Below are positions 23,292-31,455 of a stretch of DNA of 64,000 nt, one piece after another. Each line of letters starts with the position of its first letter. The stretch's first letter is position 1. Source of the stretch: Bradyrhizobium sp. LHD-71 (GTDB taxonomy: Bacteria > Pseudomonadota > Alphaproteobacteria > Rhizobiales > Xanthobacteraceae); NCBI RefSeq assembly GCF_031157255.1, contig NZ_JAVIFX010000014.1:62001-126000 (forward strand), given 5' to 3'. The notes under the pieces are model-generated. The model ran no database searches. It was not told where the DNA came from and saw only the letters and a list, made by a program, of their open reading frames with translations. The translations under genes were made by a program, and so were the position numbers.

Positions 23292-23570
23292 ATGAAGAAG
23301 GTTGCAGTCGTTCTGGCGACGCTTGGTGCCTTGAGTGCAACAGCGCCGGCTTTCGCGCAGACGGTCGGTGTCGGTGTGACGTTCGAGCCGGAAGAACGCA
23401 CCCGCATCAAGGAGTATGTCATCACGGAGCGCGTCGCGCCTGTCACGATGCACGAGCGCGTCAGCGTAGGCACCAGGCTGCCTGCCGACGTTGAGCTCCG
23501 CACAGTGCCATCGGCCTGGGGGCCCTCGGTCTCGAAGTATCGCTACGTGTACTCCGACGATCGGGTCTAG
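23292..23570 (+). CDS. DUF1236-type secreted protein
   Basis: 92 aa. The signal peptide MKKVAVVLATLGALSATAPAFA is followed by the mature segment VGVTFEPEERTRIKEYVI ... VSVGTRLPADVELRTVPS and YRYVYSDDRV, the DUF1236 pattern. Good ribosome-binding context (GGGAGG). Periplasmic, function unknown; a GGAAC-N16-CGAT box near 23219 might be a weak stress promoter. Confidence 0.9.
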   Translation: MKKVAVVLATLGALSATAPAFAQTVGVGVTFEPEERTRIKEYVITERVAPVTMHERVSVGTRLPADVELRTVPSAWGPSVSKYRYVYSDDRV

Positions 23571-23904
23571 TCGAGCCATCGAGCCGCGAAGTCGTGCACG
23601 TGCTCGACTGACGCGTCATTGACGAGAAGCGAAACACAGGGCTCCGGCACAGCCGGGGCCCTTGGCTTGTCCACCGCGAAACACCGGGGGCTCGCCCCGA
23701 GGCCTTTGCCGGCCGGCCGATGTTCCTGAGAACATTTCGGTTGGCGGTGCGTTGTCCCTTCAGCATGCGCCGGGTGTCAACCGGCCATAACGGAGAAGAT
23801 GGACGCAGTTGATTTTGCCGGTTTCTAACTGCGGCAGCAACGCATTGGTACGCGTGGCATCTAACCCGTTCCCGGCGCATGCGCTTTGCGCAGGAGTGAA
23901 GGAT

Positions 23905-24111
23905 TTGAACAAACTTGGAAGGGCTGCAGAGAAGGTGGCCGGCAAAAGCAAGCAGGCGGTTGCCGAGGTGACGGGCGACGGCAAGCTCGACGAAGAGGGC
24001 AGGCGGCAGGTGAAACGAGCCGAACAGCAAACCCGGCGGGACGAGGCCGCGGAGCAGGCCGAGCGTGCAGAGACGCCGAAACTGTCCACCATCGCCAACA
24101 ACCTGACCTGA
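23905..24111 (+). CDS. CsbD family stress protein
   Basis: 68 aa from TTG (LNKLGRAAEKVAG). The GTG at 23896 overlaps its own AGGA motif, so TTG with AGGAG 9 nt upstream fits better. The CsbD pattern is visible: GRAAEKVAGKSKQAVAEVTGD, then RRQVKRAEQQ. The C-terminus is charged and helical. CsbD proteins are general-stress-induced, small, and of unknown biochemical role. First of three tightly spaced genes. Confidence 0.8.
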   Translation: MNKLGRAAEKVAGKSKQAVAEVTGDGKLDEEGRRQVKRAEQQTRRDEAAEQAERAETPKLSTIANNLT

Positions 24112-24133
24112 GACCCCACGTGAGCGACGTCGC

Positions 24134-24445
24134 ATGAGTGCACCGCTGGTCGTCGAGATCCCGCACCGTCTCGGCAGGGAAGAAGCGGTCCGCCGCCTGA
24201 AGGGCGGTCTCTCGCGCGCGAGCTCACAGTACGGCAACGTTCTGCAGGTGCACGAGGAGATCTGGTCGGGCGACCGGATGAGCTTTCGCGTCGAAGCGTT
24301 GAAGCAGATCGCGTCAGGCACCGTCGACGTGCGCGAAGACAATGTGCGTGTCGAGGTGACGCTGCCATGGCTGCTGGCGCGGCTTGCGACCGGCATTCAG
24401 GCGGCGATCCGCAAATCCGGCACGCTGATGCTCGAGAAGAAGTGA
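24134..24445 (+). CDS. Polyhydroxyalkanoate-system family protein
   Basis: 103 aa. VEIPHRLGREEAVRRLKGGLSR at the N-terminus and GDRMSFRVEALKQIASGTVDV with VEVTLPWLLARLATGI match the PHA granule-region family (PF09650). Members are found with polymer-granule or stress genes, and their exact role is open. Lies 22 nt after csbD. Confidence 0.85.
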   Translation: MSAPLVVEIPHRLGREEAVRRLKGGLSRASSQYGNVLQVHEEIWSGDRMSFRVEALKQIASGTVDVREDNVRVEVTLPWLLARLATGIQAAIRKSGTLMLEKK

Positions 24446-24467
24446 ATGCGACCTCACGGAGGTGAAG

Positions 24468-24794
24468 ATGCTCTCTGCCGAGATGACCCGCTGCGTCGAG
24501 ACCTGCCTGAAGTGCTACGCGACCTGCCTGGAGACCGCGATGAACCACTGCCTCGAAGCGGGCGGCAAGCATACCGAGCCCCGGCACTTCCGTCTGATGA
24601 TGGCTTGCGCGGAGATCTGCCGAACGGCGGCGCACTTCATGCTGGTGAACACGCCGCATCACAAGCATACTTGCGCCGAATGTGCGGAAATTTGCAACGA
24701 ATGCGCCGATGACTGCGCCAGGATCGGCGGCATGGACGAGTGCGTCCGCCAGTGCCGTGCCTGTGCACAATCCTGCGCGGCGATGGCGGCGTAG
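24468..24794 (+). CDS. Cys-rich four-helix copper-storage-type protein (Csp/DUF326)
   Basis: 108 aa from ATG, with GGAGG 5 nt upstream (the GTG at 24462 overlaps that motif). Sixteen cysteines in CxxxC-type spacings along helices (CVETCLKCYATC, CAECAEICNECADDC, CVRQCRACAQSC) are the hallmark of Csp proteins, which hold many Cu(I) ions inside a four-helix bundle. There is no signal peptide, so it would be cytosolic (Csp3-like). Confidence 0.92.
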   Translation: MLSAEMTRCVETCLKCYATCLETAMNHCLEAGGKHTEPRHFRLMMACAEICRTAAHFMLVNTPHHKHTCAECAEICNECADDCARIGGMDECVRQCRACAQSCAAMAA

Positions 24795-24854
24795 CCGACT
24801 TGTGATCAGAACTGCACTCTGGTCACGACTGCACAGCGCAGCGGCGGAGTGCGC

Positions 24855-25073
24855 TCACGCCGCAACGGCGTCATGCCGCTCGAGATAGATATCGATGGCG
24901 ATATTGGCGATGCGGATCTTGTGGCTCTCACCCCTGCGGAGCAGATCCATGATGATATTGCCGAGCTCGACCATTGCGGTGTCCGGGTCATCGATCATGC
25001 CCATGCGCTCGAGATAATCCCAAGCGATCATGAACGACTCTTCGGCAAGGTTTTCGACATCGAAGGTCAGCAT
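24855..25073 (-). CDS. Small conserved helical protein (AWDYL family, copy 1)
   Basis: 72 aa: MLTFDVENLAEESF, then MIAWDYLERMG, then IIMDLLRRGESHKIRIANIAIDIYL. It is recognisably paralogous to the protein at 31007-31237 (shared AWDYL, L/I-RG-x-x-HK, and IANxAI). Soluble, all-helical, function unknown. A sigma-EcfG-like box ends 8 nt before the ATG, so the mRNA may be leaderless. Confidence 0.75.
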   Translation of the reverse strand: MLTFDVENLAEESFMIAWDYLERMGMIDDPDTAMVELGNIIMDLLRRGESHKIRIANIAIDIYLERHDAVAA

Positions 25074-25081
25074 GCGAGGCT

Positions 25082-25106
25082 AACCGCAAGGAGTCGGGAA
25101 AGTTCC
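25082..25106 (-). promoter_or_regulatory. Candidate sigma-EcfG promoter next to the start codon
   Basis: Minus strand GGAAC (25106-25102), 16-nt spacer, GGTT (25085-25082); one mismatch. 8 nt to the ATG at 25073, the same spacing as at 6045. Confidence 0.45.
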
Positions 25107-25206
25107 TGTGCCGCTGCCGCTCTGGGTGACTTGCATGTCGCGAATTTCGCAACATCAGAAACAAATGCGTGACAACGGCGTTATCGAATTGTCGTTAAAC
25201 CGAAGC

Positions 25207-25437
25207 ATGACAGGTCTCCCAATGGGCGCTCATCGGTCGTGGACCACCGAGGATACCGAGCGACTTCGCCTGCACATCGAGCGGGGCGGATCGGCCGCGC
25301 GAGCGGCGGTGATGTTCAAGCGAACCGGGCAGGCAGTGCGCGCGCATGCGAGCGCTTGCGGTTGGAAGTTTCCGACCATCCGCGAGTTGCGAAGAAGGGC
25401 GACAGGCTCGGAGCGCTACACGCCGCCGGAAATCTGA
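25207..25437 (+). CDS. Small SANT/Myb-like DNA-binding protein
   Basis: 76 aa from MTGLPMGAHR. The core HRSWTTEDTERLRLHIERGGS, then AAVMFKRTGQAVRAHASACG, is a trihelix-type HTH like that at the C-terminus of the 21666-22376 membrane protein. The tail is basic. Probably a DNA-binding regulator; target unknown. Confidence 0.7.
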   Translation: MTGLPMGAHRSWTTEDTERLRLHIERGGSAARAAVMFKRTGQAVRAHASACGWKFPTIRELRRRATGSERYTPPEI

Positions 25438-25802
25438 CCGCGGATGTTTGGGCCCAGTGTCTGCCGTCGCTCGCGAATGCGGCGCCTGTCAGCAGATTGG
25501 CTTGAAAGCCGTCGTCCGGCGTGAACGCGGCCGCGCGCGAAAATCAGGACGAACTGCTCAGTGATTCGTTCGTGTAGGCGCAAGCCTTTGCGCAGTTACC
25601 CGTGTTCGGCGCACGATTGCAATATCCTGGTTAGCTGCACCGCTCGCACAACCTGAGCTTGGTCCGATATCGGACCGTCCGGCGGATGCCGTTGCGTTAC
25701 TTCGCCGCAACACGATAGTCTTAACTTGTGAAATCATAATGTCGCCTGTCATCTCGCGGGGGCGCGCAAAAGCAATCACAAAAACACTGGGAAGAAGACA
25801 AG
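25438..25802. promoter_or_regulatory. Crp/Fnr gene leader with a 16-bp palindrome
   Basis: 365 bases with no convincing gene. It contains the perfect palindrome GGTCCGAT-ATCGGACC at 25661-25676, about 127 nt upstream of the regulator gene, a possible operator. The last 100 bases are AT-richer and probably hold the promoter. Confidence 0.5.
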
Positions 25803-26579
25803 ATGCCCACGGCGACCGCGGCGACGGTGACGGCGGACCCTCCGACGTCCTATGTGATTCAGAACCTGGTTCTCTCGACACTCTCTGCGGCAGATTTCGA
25901 ATTGCTCCGGCCCCTGCTTGTGCCGGTCGAGCTCAAGCGCAACGCAATTCTCCACGACACCAACAAGCCGGTCGAGGCCGTGCACTTCATCGAGAGCGGT
26001 GTGCTGTCCCGGGTTGCGCGAACGCAGCTCGACGGTCCGGTCGAGGTAGCGATGGTCGGGCGGTTCGGATTCGTCGGCGTTTCGGTCGTCCTCGGGACGA
26101 TGGCGGCGCTCCAGCGCACGGTCGTTCAGGTCCCCGGGCTCGCGCTCAGGATCGATGCGAATGACCTGCAACGCGTCATGCAGCAGTCGCCGTCGATCAG
26201 GGATCATCTGCTTCGCTACGTCCAGCTGCTGCTGATGCAGAAGGCGCAGCTTTCGCTCTGCAATGCAAAGCACGAGATCGACAAGCGGGTGGCGCGCTGG
26301 ATGCTGCTGGCGCGCGAACGCCTGCAGAGCGATCAGCTTCCCGTGACGCACGATCTGCTCGCTTCGATGCTGGGCGTAAGGCGGCCTGGCGTGTCGGAAG
26401 CGCTCGCCGCACTTGAATCCGAGGCGATCGTTCAGCGATCGCGCGGGTCGCTCCAGATCCTGGATGTGGAGAGCCTCAGGCACAAGAGCTGCGAGTGCTA
26501 CAGGATCATCCACGACAGGTTCGGGATGCTTCGCGAGATGAACCAGCACGAGCACGTGCTGGAGATCGGCGAGGATTAG
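25803..26579 (+). CDS. Crp/Fnr family transcription regulator
   Basis: 258 aa with GGAAGAAG before the ATG. Residues about 25-140 form the cyclic-nucleotide-binding-like domain (ELKRNAILHDTNKPVEAVHFIESGVLS, MVGRFGFVGVSVVLG). Residues about 165-235 form the winged helix (DKRVARWMLLARERL, LPVTHDLLASMLGVRRPGVSEALAALE). No cysteine cluster for an iron-sulfur centre is seen at the N-terminus, so it is not a classical FNR. Effector unknown. Confidence 0.93.
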   Translation: MPTATAATVTADPPTSYVIQNLVLSTLSAADFELLRPLLVPVELKRNAILHDTNKPVEAVHFIESGVLSRVARTQLDGPVEVAMVGRFGFVGVSVVLGTMAALQRTVVQVPGLALRIDANDLQRVMQQSPSIRDHLLRYVQLLLMQKAQLSLCNAKHEIDKRVARWMLLARERLQSDQLPVTHDLLASMLGVRRPGVSEALAALESEAIVQRSRGSLQILDVESLRHKSCECYRIIHDRFGMLREMNQHEHVLEIGED

Positions 26580-26604
26580 TCGGAGATTCTGAGCTGATTC
26601 CGCG

Positions 26605-26703
26605 GTCATGCCCGCGCAGGCGGGCATCCAGTAACCCGCAGCGTTGGCGATAAGAGCGCTGAGGCTCTGGAATGTTAGGTCCCCGCCTGCGCGGGGACGA
26701 CGC
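26605..26703. repeat. RPE-type palindromic repeat pair
   Basis: ATGCCCGCGCAGGCGGGCAT at 26608-26627 and GTCCCCGCCTGCGCGGGGAC at 26679-26698: two short GC-rich palindromes in the arrangement common between genes of Bradyrhizobium-type genomes. Confidence 0.75.
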
Positions 26704-26733
26704 CGAATGTGTGTTGTCGACTTTACAAGCACG

Positions 26734-26770
26734 AAAAGAAAAATCCCCGGCAGGTTGCCCTGCCGGGGAT
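26734..26770 (-). terminator. Rho-independent terminator of the porin gene
   Basis: Minus strand stem ATCCCCGGCA/TGCCGGGGAT (26770-26761 with 26752-26743) followed by TTTTTCTTTT. Confidence 0.92.
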
Positions 26771-26798
26771 TGTCGTTTGCTGAGGTCTGATCAGGCGA

Positions 26799-28382
26799 TC
26801 AGAAGAAGCGTCGAACCGAGAAGATGCCCGAGAACACGTCCTGATCCTTGATCTCGTAAGACGCATTCGGCTTGAAGCCGGCGATTATCGGCTGGTTGTA
26901 GACCACATTGTCGCCGTGGCTCACGCTGTGGTTGGTCCACATGAACTCGACACCGATCGTCAGGTCGCGAACCGGACTCCAGTACGTGCGGCTGCCGACG
27001 CCGACGACACGGTAGTCCCAGTTGCAGGCGCCGGTGTTGGAGACATTGACGCCGGCCGCATTGGTCAACGTGCCGGACGAGCTGCCGACCCCGAACCGCG
27101 AGCACAGGATCGCATTGGCCGTGTCGCTGTAGTCGAGGAACTGCGCTCCGCCGAACACCGATGTCCGCCACTCGGCGTTCCAGCCGTGCTCGAAGGCGAT
27201 CGATCCGCCATAGGCGGTCGTCAGCTGCTGGCCGGTGGGACCAACCGCGACGCCCGCGCCGTTGCGCGCCGTCGAGGTGTACACCGAGTCGAAGACGTAG
27301 CTGCCGACAATGCTTCCATATGCGCCGAGGCCGTTCGCACCGCCGTAGATGCCGAACGCCGAGCCCTGGCCGATGTTGGCGAACACGTCGGTGGTGGCGC
27401 CCTTCGAATACGTGCCGCCGATGTACAGTGCATCTCTGACGCCGGTCGGCATGTTGAACTTGAAGGCCGCGTTCACGCCGCCACCGATCTTGTCGGACGG
27501 GGCGCCGGCGAGCTCGGAGCAGCCGCCGAGCTGAACCGTGGTCGTGCTGGAGACGCCGCCGCAGTTATAGGCGACGTGGTTATTGACGATCATGCCGGAC
27601 AGGTGGAAGCCGCCCCAGGCCTGGTCGATGCGGAGCTGACCGACGATCTCCGGCCAGGTGTTGCCGCCGCGCGTCTCGAGGCCTGGTGAGAGGCCAATGA
27701 TCGTCAGCGGGTTGGCGCCGTTGTAGTTGCCGCGCTTGCGCTCCTTGCCGTCTTCCAGCGACAGGGTGCCGGACACGCCGTTGCCGAACTGGTGCGTATA
27801 GGCGGCAACGAAGCGGCCGCCGGCCGTATCTGGATTGCCGAGCCAGCCGGTGCCGCTCCACTTGTAGGCGTAGGCCCACGGGTTGTCGAAGTACGACGTG
27901 CCGGCGCGGCCGATCGTGAAGCCGCCCCACTGGATGATGCCCGAGTCGATCGCGACGACGCCGGCGCTCGAGCCGACGCCGGAGGACGTGAGGCCGGTCG
28001 GCGTGTTGACCTCGGCGCGCACCACCGAGAACGTGCGCAATGTGCCGAACGCGGTCTGCGTGCGCGTATCGACGTTGGTGAACACGCGGCTACGTGTAAA
28101 GAAGATGTCCCGGTCGCGGGTCTGCGTGTTGTTGCCGTTTCCTGTGTTCCACGACTGCAGGTGCGTCGCACGTGCATTGAAATTGATCTCGGCGCGGATA
28201 TGGCCGCCGATGCGGATACAGGTGTCGGTACCCGGAATATAATAAAATCCGGCGCCGTACAGAGAGCAGACCTTCACATATTCGACCGGCTTGGCCTTCA
28301 TCGGAAGATCGGCTGCCTGCGCCCCCGTCAGTGCGACGAGTCCCGCCGCAGAGCCGAGGAGTAGGCTCCTAACCATCGTCAT
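26799..28382 (-). CDS. Outer-membrane porin, Omp2b type
   Basis: 527 aa from MTMVRSLLLG (GGAGG 7 nt upstream). The signal peptide ends AQA/ADLPMKAKPVEYVKVC, the hallmark N-terminus of the alphaproteobacterial porin family (Omp2a/2b, PF02530), followed by SLYGAGFYYIPGTDTCIRIGG. The mature chain has alternating beta segments and ends in Phe (RRFF), the usual outer-membrane signal. It forms a trimeric channel for small solutes. Own transcription unit, with a strong terminator. Confidence 0.95.
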   Translation of the reverse strand: MTMVRSLLLGSAAGLVALTGAQAADLPMKAKPVEYVKVCSLYGAGFYYIPGTDTCIRIGGHIRAEINFNARATHLQSWNTGNGNNTQTRDRDIFFTRSRVFTNVDTRTQTAFGTLRTFSVVRAEVNTPTGLTSSGVGSSAGVVAIDSGIIQWGGFTIGRAGTSYFDNPWAYAYKWSGTGWLGNPDTAGGRFVAAYTHQFGNGVSGTLSLEDGKERKRGNYNGANPLTIIGLSPGLETRGGNTWPEIVGQLRIDQAWGGFHLSGMIVNNHVAYNCGGVSSTTTVQLGGCSELAGAPSDKIGGGVNAAFKFNMPTGVRDALYIGGTYSKGATTDVFANIGQGSAFGIYGGANGLGAYGSIVGSYVFDSVYTSTARNGAGVAVGPTGQQLTTAYGGSIAFEHGWNAEWRTSVFGGAQFLDYSDTANAILCSRFGVGSSSGTLTNAAGVNVSNTGACNWDYRVVGVGSRTYWSPVRDLTIGVEFMWTNHSVSHGDNVVYNQPIIAGFKPNASYEIKDQDVFSGIFSVRRFF

Positions 28383-28830
28383 TTCAGAACCTCCAAAGTT
28401 TGCGTTTCCCCATCCCGCTTCGCGCTTCTCGAACCCCCGCTTCGGCGCGAGCGACTTTTGAGCGAACCTTGACGGGACGATTCGAATTGTTTCCAAATCG
28501 CACTTCGGACGATGGTGCAGGCGCCTGCAAAGGGCACTTGGGATGTCGGTCTGAAAGCAGACGGATCGGAATACTTTCCGGAAGTGAAGCGCAAAAGACG
28601 CAAGAAAGCGTACCGAGACGGGAACGCCTCCGAAGCCGCGCCATAAAAAACGCCAGAAGGCCGCGCAGGGGGCATCCCACGCGGCCTCATCTTTGGAAGT
28701 TGACGTTGAAGCCTGAAGCCCAATTCGTCGCGTCAAGCATGACAATATTCGCGCGACGACGCAGCAGTTAACTCGGTCTCGAAACAGACCGAGCGGCAAG
28801 TTTTCCGCTCACAAGAGCAAACGTAGCTTT
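28383..28830. other. Porin leader and intergenic region
   Basis: About 450 bases containing the porin promoter and 5' leader (28383 upward on the minus strand). It also holds a hairpin with a T-run near 28645-28687, annotated separately. No gene is convincing here. Confidence 0.5.
28645..28687 (-). terminator. Terminator-like hairpin upstream of the porin
   Basis: Minus strand stem AGGCCGCG/CGCGGCCT (28687-28680 with 28665-28658), then TCTGGCG and TTTTTT (28650-28645). It could end the 28831 gene transcript. Confidence 0.55.
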
Positions 28831-29130
28831 CTAATCCGGCCAGCTCGACGGAATTGATTTGTCCTTCGTGTCTTCCGGTTGCACGGGTGGTGCATGCTCC
28901 AGGGGCGGTGCGTGGGTCGCGCTGCTGCTCTCCTGAAACAGTTGCCAGATGTGGCTGATCTGGCCCTCGACCATTCGCAACTCTTCGACTGTCAGCGCAG
29001 CCGCGCTCAGGATCGCATCGTTGGATTTGCCTTGCGGCGAATTGCACACCGCCACAAGGAACTCCTTCACCTCCTCGGTGCACTGCTCAGCCTTCTGCAG
29101 CATTTCGCGATAGTCCGGTTCCGTTGGCAT
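28831..29130 (-). CDS. Small hydrophilic protein
   Basis: 99 aa from MPTEPDYREM (GGGAGAA upstream). Residues 8-65 are helical (MLQKAEQCTEEVKEFLVAV, AALTVEELRMVEGQISHIWQLF) and the C-terminal 30 residues are Pro-rich and disordered. No membrane segment. Function unknown. Confidence 0.7.
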   Translation of the reverse strand: MPTEPDYREMLQKAEQCTEEVKEFLVAVCNSPQGKSNDAILSAAALTVEELRMVEGQISHIWQLFQESSSATHAPPLEHAPPVQPEDTKDKSIPSSWPD

Positions 29131-29342
29131 CGTGTTCTCCCGTTGCCGTTGGAGCAAGGCGCGCGTTCTGCGAGAGCCTGCGGGCTTCATCGCCTTGCGA
29201 TTGGAACGCGCCACCTGCGATCCAGGCCCGGAACGCCTTCCTTTCACGTCAGGCAAATCCGCCTCGCAGGAATGCTTTGAAAGCCAACGCCGGCCCGTGA
29301 GCTTGGTTTCCTCGCGTCACGGAACCGGGTCCAGGTGGGGAC

Positions 29343-29702
29343 CTACGAGACGGAGGTCGCTTCCCGCAGGAGATCGAGCGGTGTCCACGGCTTGGGCAGG
29401 AACGTCGCCCCGTCGGGCAGCGAAGGTGGAAACTGATCGCCCGAGGTCACCACCACTTTTGCGTCAGGATACCTGACATGTACGAGGTGAGCGAGGTCGG
29501 CACCGGTCAACACGCCGGGCAGGACCGCGTCGGTGAAAATGAACGTTGGCGGCTGGTCACGCGCTTCCAGCACGGAAGCCGCGGCTTCGGCGCTGGTGCA
29601 CGGAATGACCTCCATCTCGCACTCTTCGAGCAGCATTGCCGCAAAGTCTCTCTGGCCTTCGTCCTCTTCGACGACAAGCGCAATAGGCATCAATTGTCCC
29701 AT
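29343..29702 (-). CDS. Single-domain response regulator
   Basis: 119 aa with GGGAGG 8 nt upstream. A complete REC fold: acidic pocket EED (12-14), phospho-acceptor Asp58 in FIFTDAVLPG, Thr/Ser pair in VVVTSGDQ, and Lys104 in LPKPW. No output domain, so it signals through protein contacts. It is clearly paralogous to the regulator at 38141-38503 (same spacing, same PxKP-PLDLxREA ending). Confidence 0.93.
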   Translation of the reverse strand: MGQLMPIALVVEEDEGQRDFAAMLLEECEMEVIPCTSAEAAASVLEARDQPPTFIFTDAVLPGVLTGADLAHLVHVRYPDAKVVVTSGDQFPPSLPDGATFLPKPWTPLDLLREATSVS

Positions 29703-29792
29703 CTCTGAACCTCCCTTAGTTGGGCTAATTCAGGAACTCTCCAGGGGTTCACTATTCTTGACGGTTAATTCGGCCGCGTTGCGGTGCGACCA

Positions 29793-30017
29793 CTATTGCA
29801 GACGGGCCGGCAGCTGCGCATTCACCGCGGCCTCGAGCTGGCGCGCCAGCGCGATCACCCGTTCATCGCTCGAACTGCTTGCGCAAGTCGCAAACTGATT
29901 GACGGATTTCACCAGCGCCGCCTTTTCCTCATCGCTGCGGGTGACGTCCGGATGAGACAGGGCAAGCACGATCTCGCCGAGGCGGATGAGGATCTCGTCG
30001 ATGGCCTGGTCGAACAT
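29793..30017 (-). CDS. Small helical protein
   Basis: 74 aa from MFDQAIDEIL (GGGGAAG upstream). Predicted as three helices (QAIDEILIRLGEIVLAL, EEKAALVKSVNQFATC, DERVIALARQLEAAVNAQL). Soluble; no recognised family. Confidence 0.65.
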   Translation of the reverse strand: MFDQAIDEILIRLGEIVLALSHPDVTRSDEEKAALVKSVNQFATCASSSSDERVIALARQLEAAVNAQLPARLQ

Positions 30018-30188
30018 GGCGGCTTCCCCACGGATTGTCGGAACCAATCCACGACGGGTACGCGCCGTTCCACCCGAGGCCGCGCACGGTAAACGGCGTC
30101 TTAAGCGGTCTTCGATGTGAGCGCCGTCACGGTTTTGCAGGCGCATGCTCTGGCATCCTCCCGTCATCGCAGGAGAAGGACCACGCCC

Positions 30189-30452
30189 ATGAAGACCGTT
30201 ATCGCAGCGACACTGGTTCTTGTTTGCCTTATCGAGTCCGCGCCTGCCTTCGAGGCTCCGAATATCGACGGCCTGGAAGGTGTTCAGCAGATGCTGCGAA
30301 GCCACGTCGGCAGGCGTGGCCAGCAGCGTGTGCAGCAAGGCGAGGAACGCCAGCAGAGATCCCGCACAGGCGGAATGCAGGGCATGATCAAGGGCATCAC
30401 GGCCGGAGACACTTCGGGTCTTCAGGACATGATGACGTCGTTCGGCCAGTAA
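30189..30452 (+). CDS. Small secreted protein
   Basis: 87 aa starting MKTVIAATLV with a signal peptide ending about residue 20 (SAPAFE). The mature part is Gln/Arg-rich (RRGQQRVQQGEERQQRS) with a Gly/Met tail (GGMQGMIKGITAGDTSGLQDMM). Own small unit; function unknown. Confidence 0.75.
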   Translation: MKTVIAATLVLVCLIESAPAFEAPNIDGLEGVQQMLRSHVGRRGQQRVQQGEERQQRSRTGGMQGMIKGITAGDTSGLQDMMTSFGQ

Positions 30453-30501
30453 AACGAGCCGTTACGGTCTCTGCGTGTGTCTGAACGACAAACCCCGCCG
30501 A

Positions 30502-30633
30502 TCAGGCGGGGGTCTTGCGTCGTCGGTAACTGTCTCGTGCCAGTGAGCATCCGATCAGCGCGAGGCTTGCCGCCACGACGGCGATCGGTACAGCCACCAC
30601 AAAGAGAACACTGAAGCCTGTTGCGACTGTCAT
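30502..30633 (-). CDS. 43-aa single-pass membrane protein
   Basis: MTVATGFSVLFVVAVP... with GGAGGG 7 nt before the ATG. One long helix (residues about 6-30, ending LALIGCSLA) and a basic tail SYRRRKTPA. A small GC hairpin overlaps the stop codon (CCCCGCC-TGATC-GGCGGGG). Function unknown. Confidence 0.65.
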   Translation of the reverse strand: MTVATGFSVLFVVAVPIAVVAASLALIGCSLARDSYRRRKTPA

Positions 30634-30905
30634 TGCGGTCCCTCCAAGCGCGAATCAGTCTCTGCCTGATTCGTTTGCCTGTCCACGGGCCGCAGCGGAG
30701 TGGCGCCTGCACTTCTATCCGGATGACTATCGCGGCGTTGCAGGCGTCGTTACAACACTGAAGAAAATTGCAACGAGCCATTGGCAATGCAGAAACGGTG
30801 ATGCGCTGGTTCGCAGTTGCCGAACGTTTTTGGGCGGCGAACGCATCCCGGTGGCCCGCGGCGAGATGCCGACAGTTGCCACGACCAGGCTTGAGCTTTC
30901 TTGCC

Positions 30906-30930
30906 GGAACCCGGCGCCGGGCCGTCCATT
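30906..30930 (+). promoter_or_regulatory. Weak sigma-EcfG-like box
   Basis: GGAAC (30906-30910), 16-nt spacer, CATT (30927-30930); one mismatch, 76 nt before the 31007 gene. Confidence 0.3.
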
Positions 30931-31006
30931 GTTATCTCCCGCCGTGCGGCGGACTGTGCACGAATCTTGCTTTGCTGTTGGACGCAACAAGTCGTTGGAG
31001 GATGCC

Positions 31007-31237
31007 ATGATCTACGCGGCGTACGTCCCGAGCCAGGAAGAGGTGGTTGCGGAGCAGGCGTTCAGGATTGCATGGGACTATCTGATCGGCAGCGGCTATG
31101 AGGACTGCGTGCCGCATCAGGTGGCAGTCGTCGGCTACATCAACGAGCAGATCGAGCGCGGCGTCACGCACAAGCTGGTGCTCGCCAACAAGGCGATCAT
31201 TGCCTTCGAAAAGGCCAAGGCGGAATTCGCCAGCTAG
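31007..31237 (+). CDS. Small conserved helical protein (AWDYL family, copy 2)
   Basis: 76 aa from MIYAAYVPSQ, preceded by GGAGG. The core EQAFRIAWDYLIGSGYE and YINEQIERGVTHKLVLANKAI parallels the protein at 24855-25073. The stop codon TAG is supplied by the first bases of a 76-bp palindromic element (31234-31309), so the element's arrival may have set the C-terminus. Function unknown. Confidence 0.78.
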   Translation: MIYAAYVPSQEEVVAEQAFRIAWDYLIGSGYEDCVPHQVAVVGYINEQIERGVTHKLVLANKAIIAFEKAKAEFAS

Positions 31238-31309
31238 TGTCCTGATCGAATCCGAAGTTCGCGCTGAGCTCGCTGCAAAGTATAGCGAACTTCGGATTCG
31301 GGACACTAG
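31234..31309 (-). repeat. 76-bp palindromic MITE-like element, copy A'
   Basis: Inverted copy of 15336-15411 with about 2 differences in 76 bases; termini CTAGTGTCC/GGACACTAG. Confidence 0.9.
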
Positions 31310-31407
31310 GCCCGGCCGGCAGAACCTCGAATTCGCGGCCGAAGTGTCTGACGATTTTAAGCTGAATTTCCTGTTGCTGTGCATCACGCACTTGTTCCCA
31401 GCGGGCC

Positions 31408-31433
31408 GGAACGACCCGATCCGGCTGGCAGTT
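31408..31433 (+). promoter_or_regulatory. Candidate sigma-EcfG promoter
   Basis: GGAAC (31408-31412), 17-nt spacer, AGTT (31430-31433); one mismatch, 22 nt before the next start codon. Confidence 0.45.
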
Positions 31434-31455
31434 AAGCCTCCAAATGGAGGCGATG

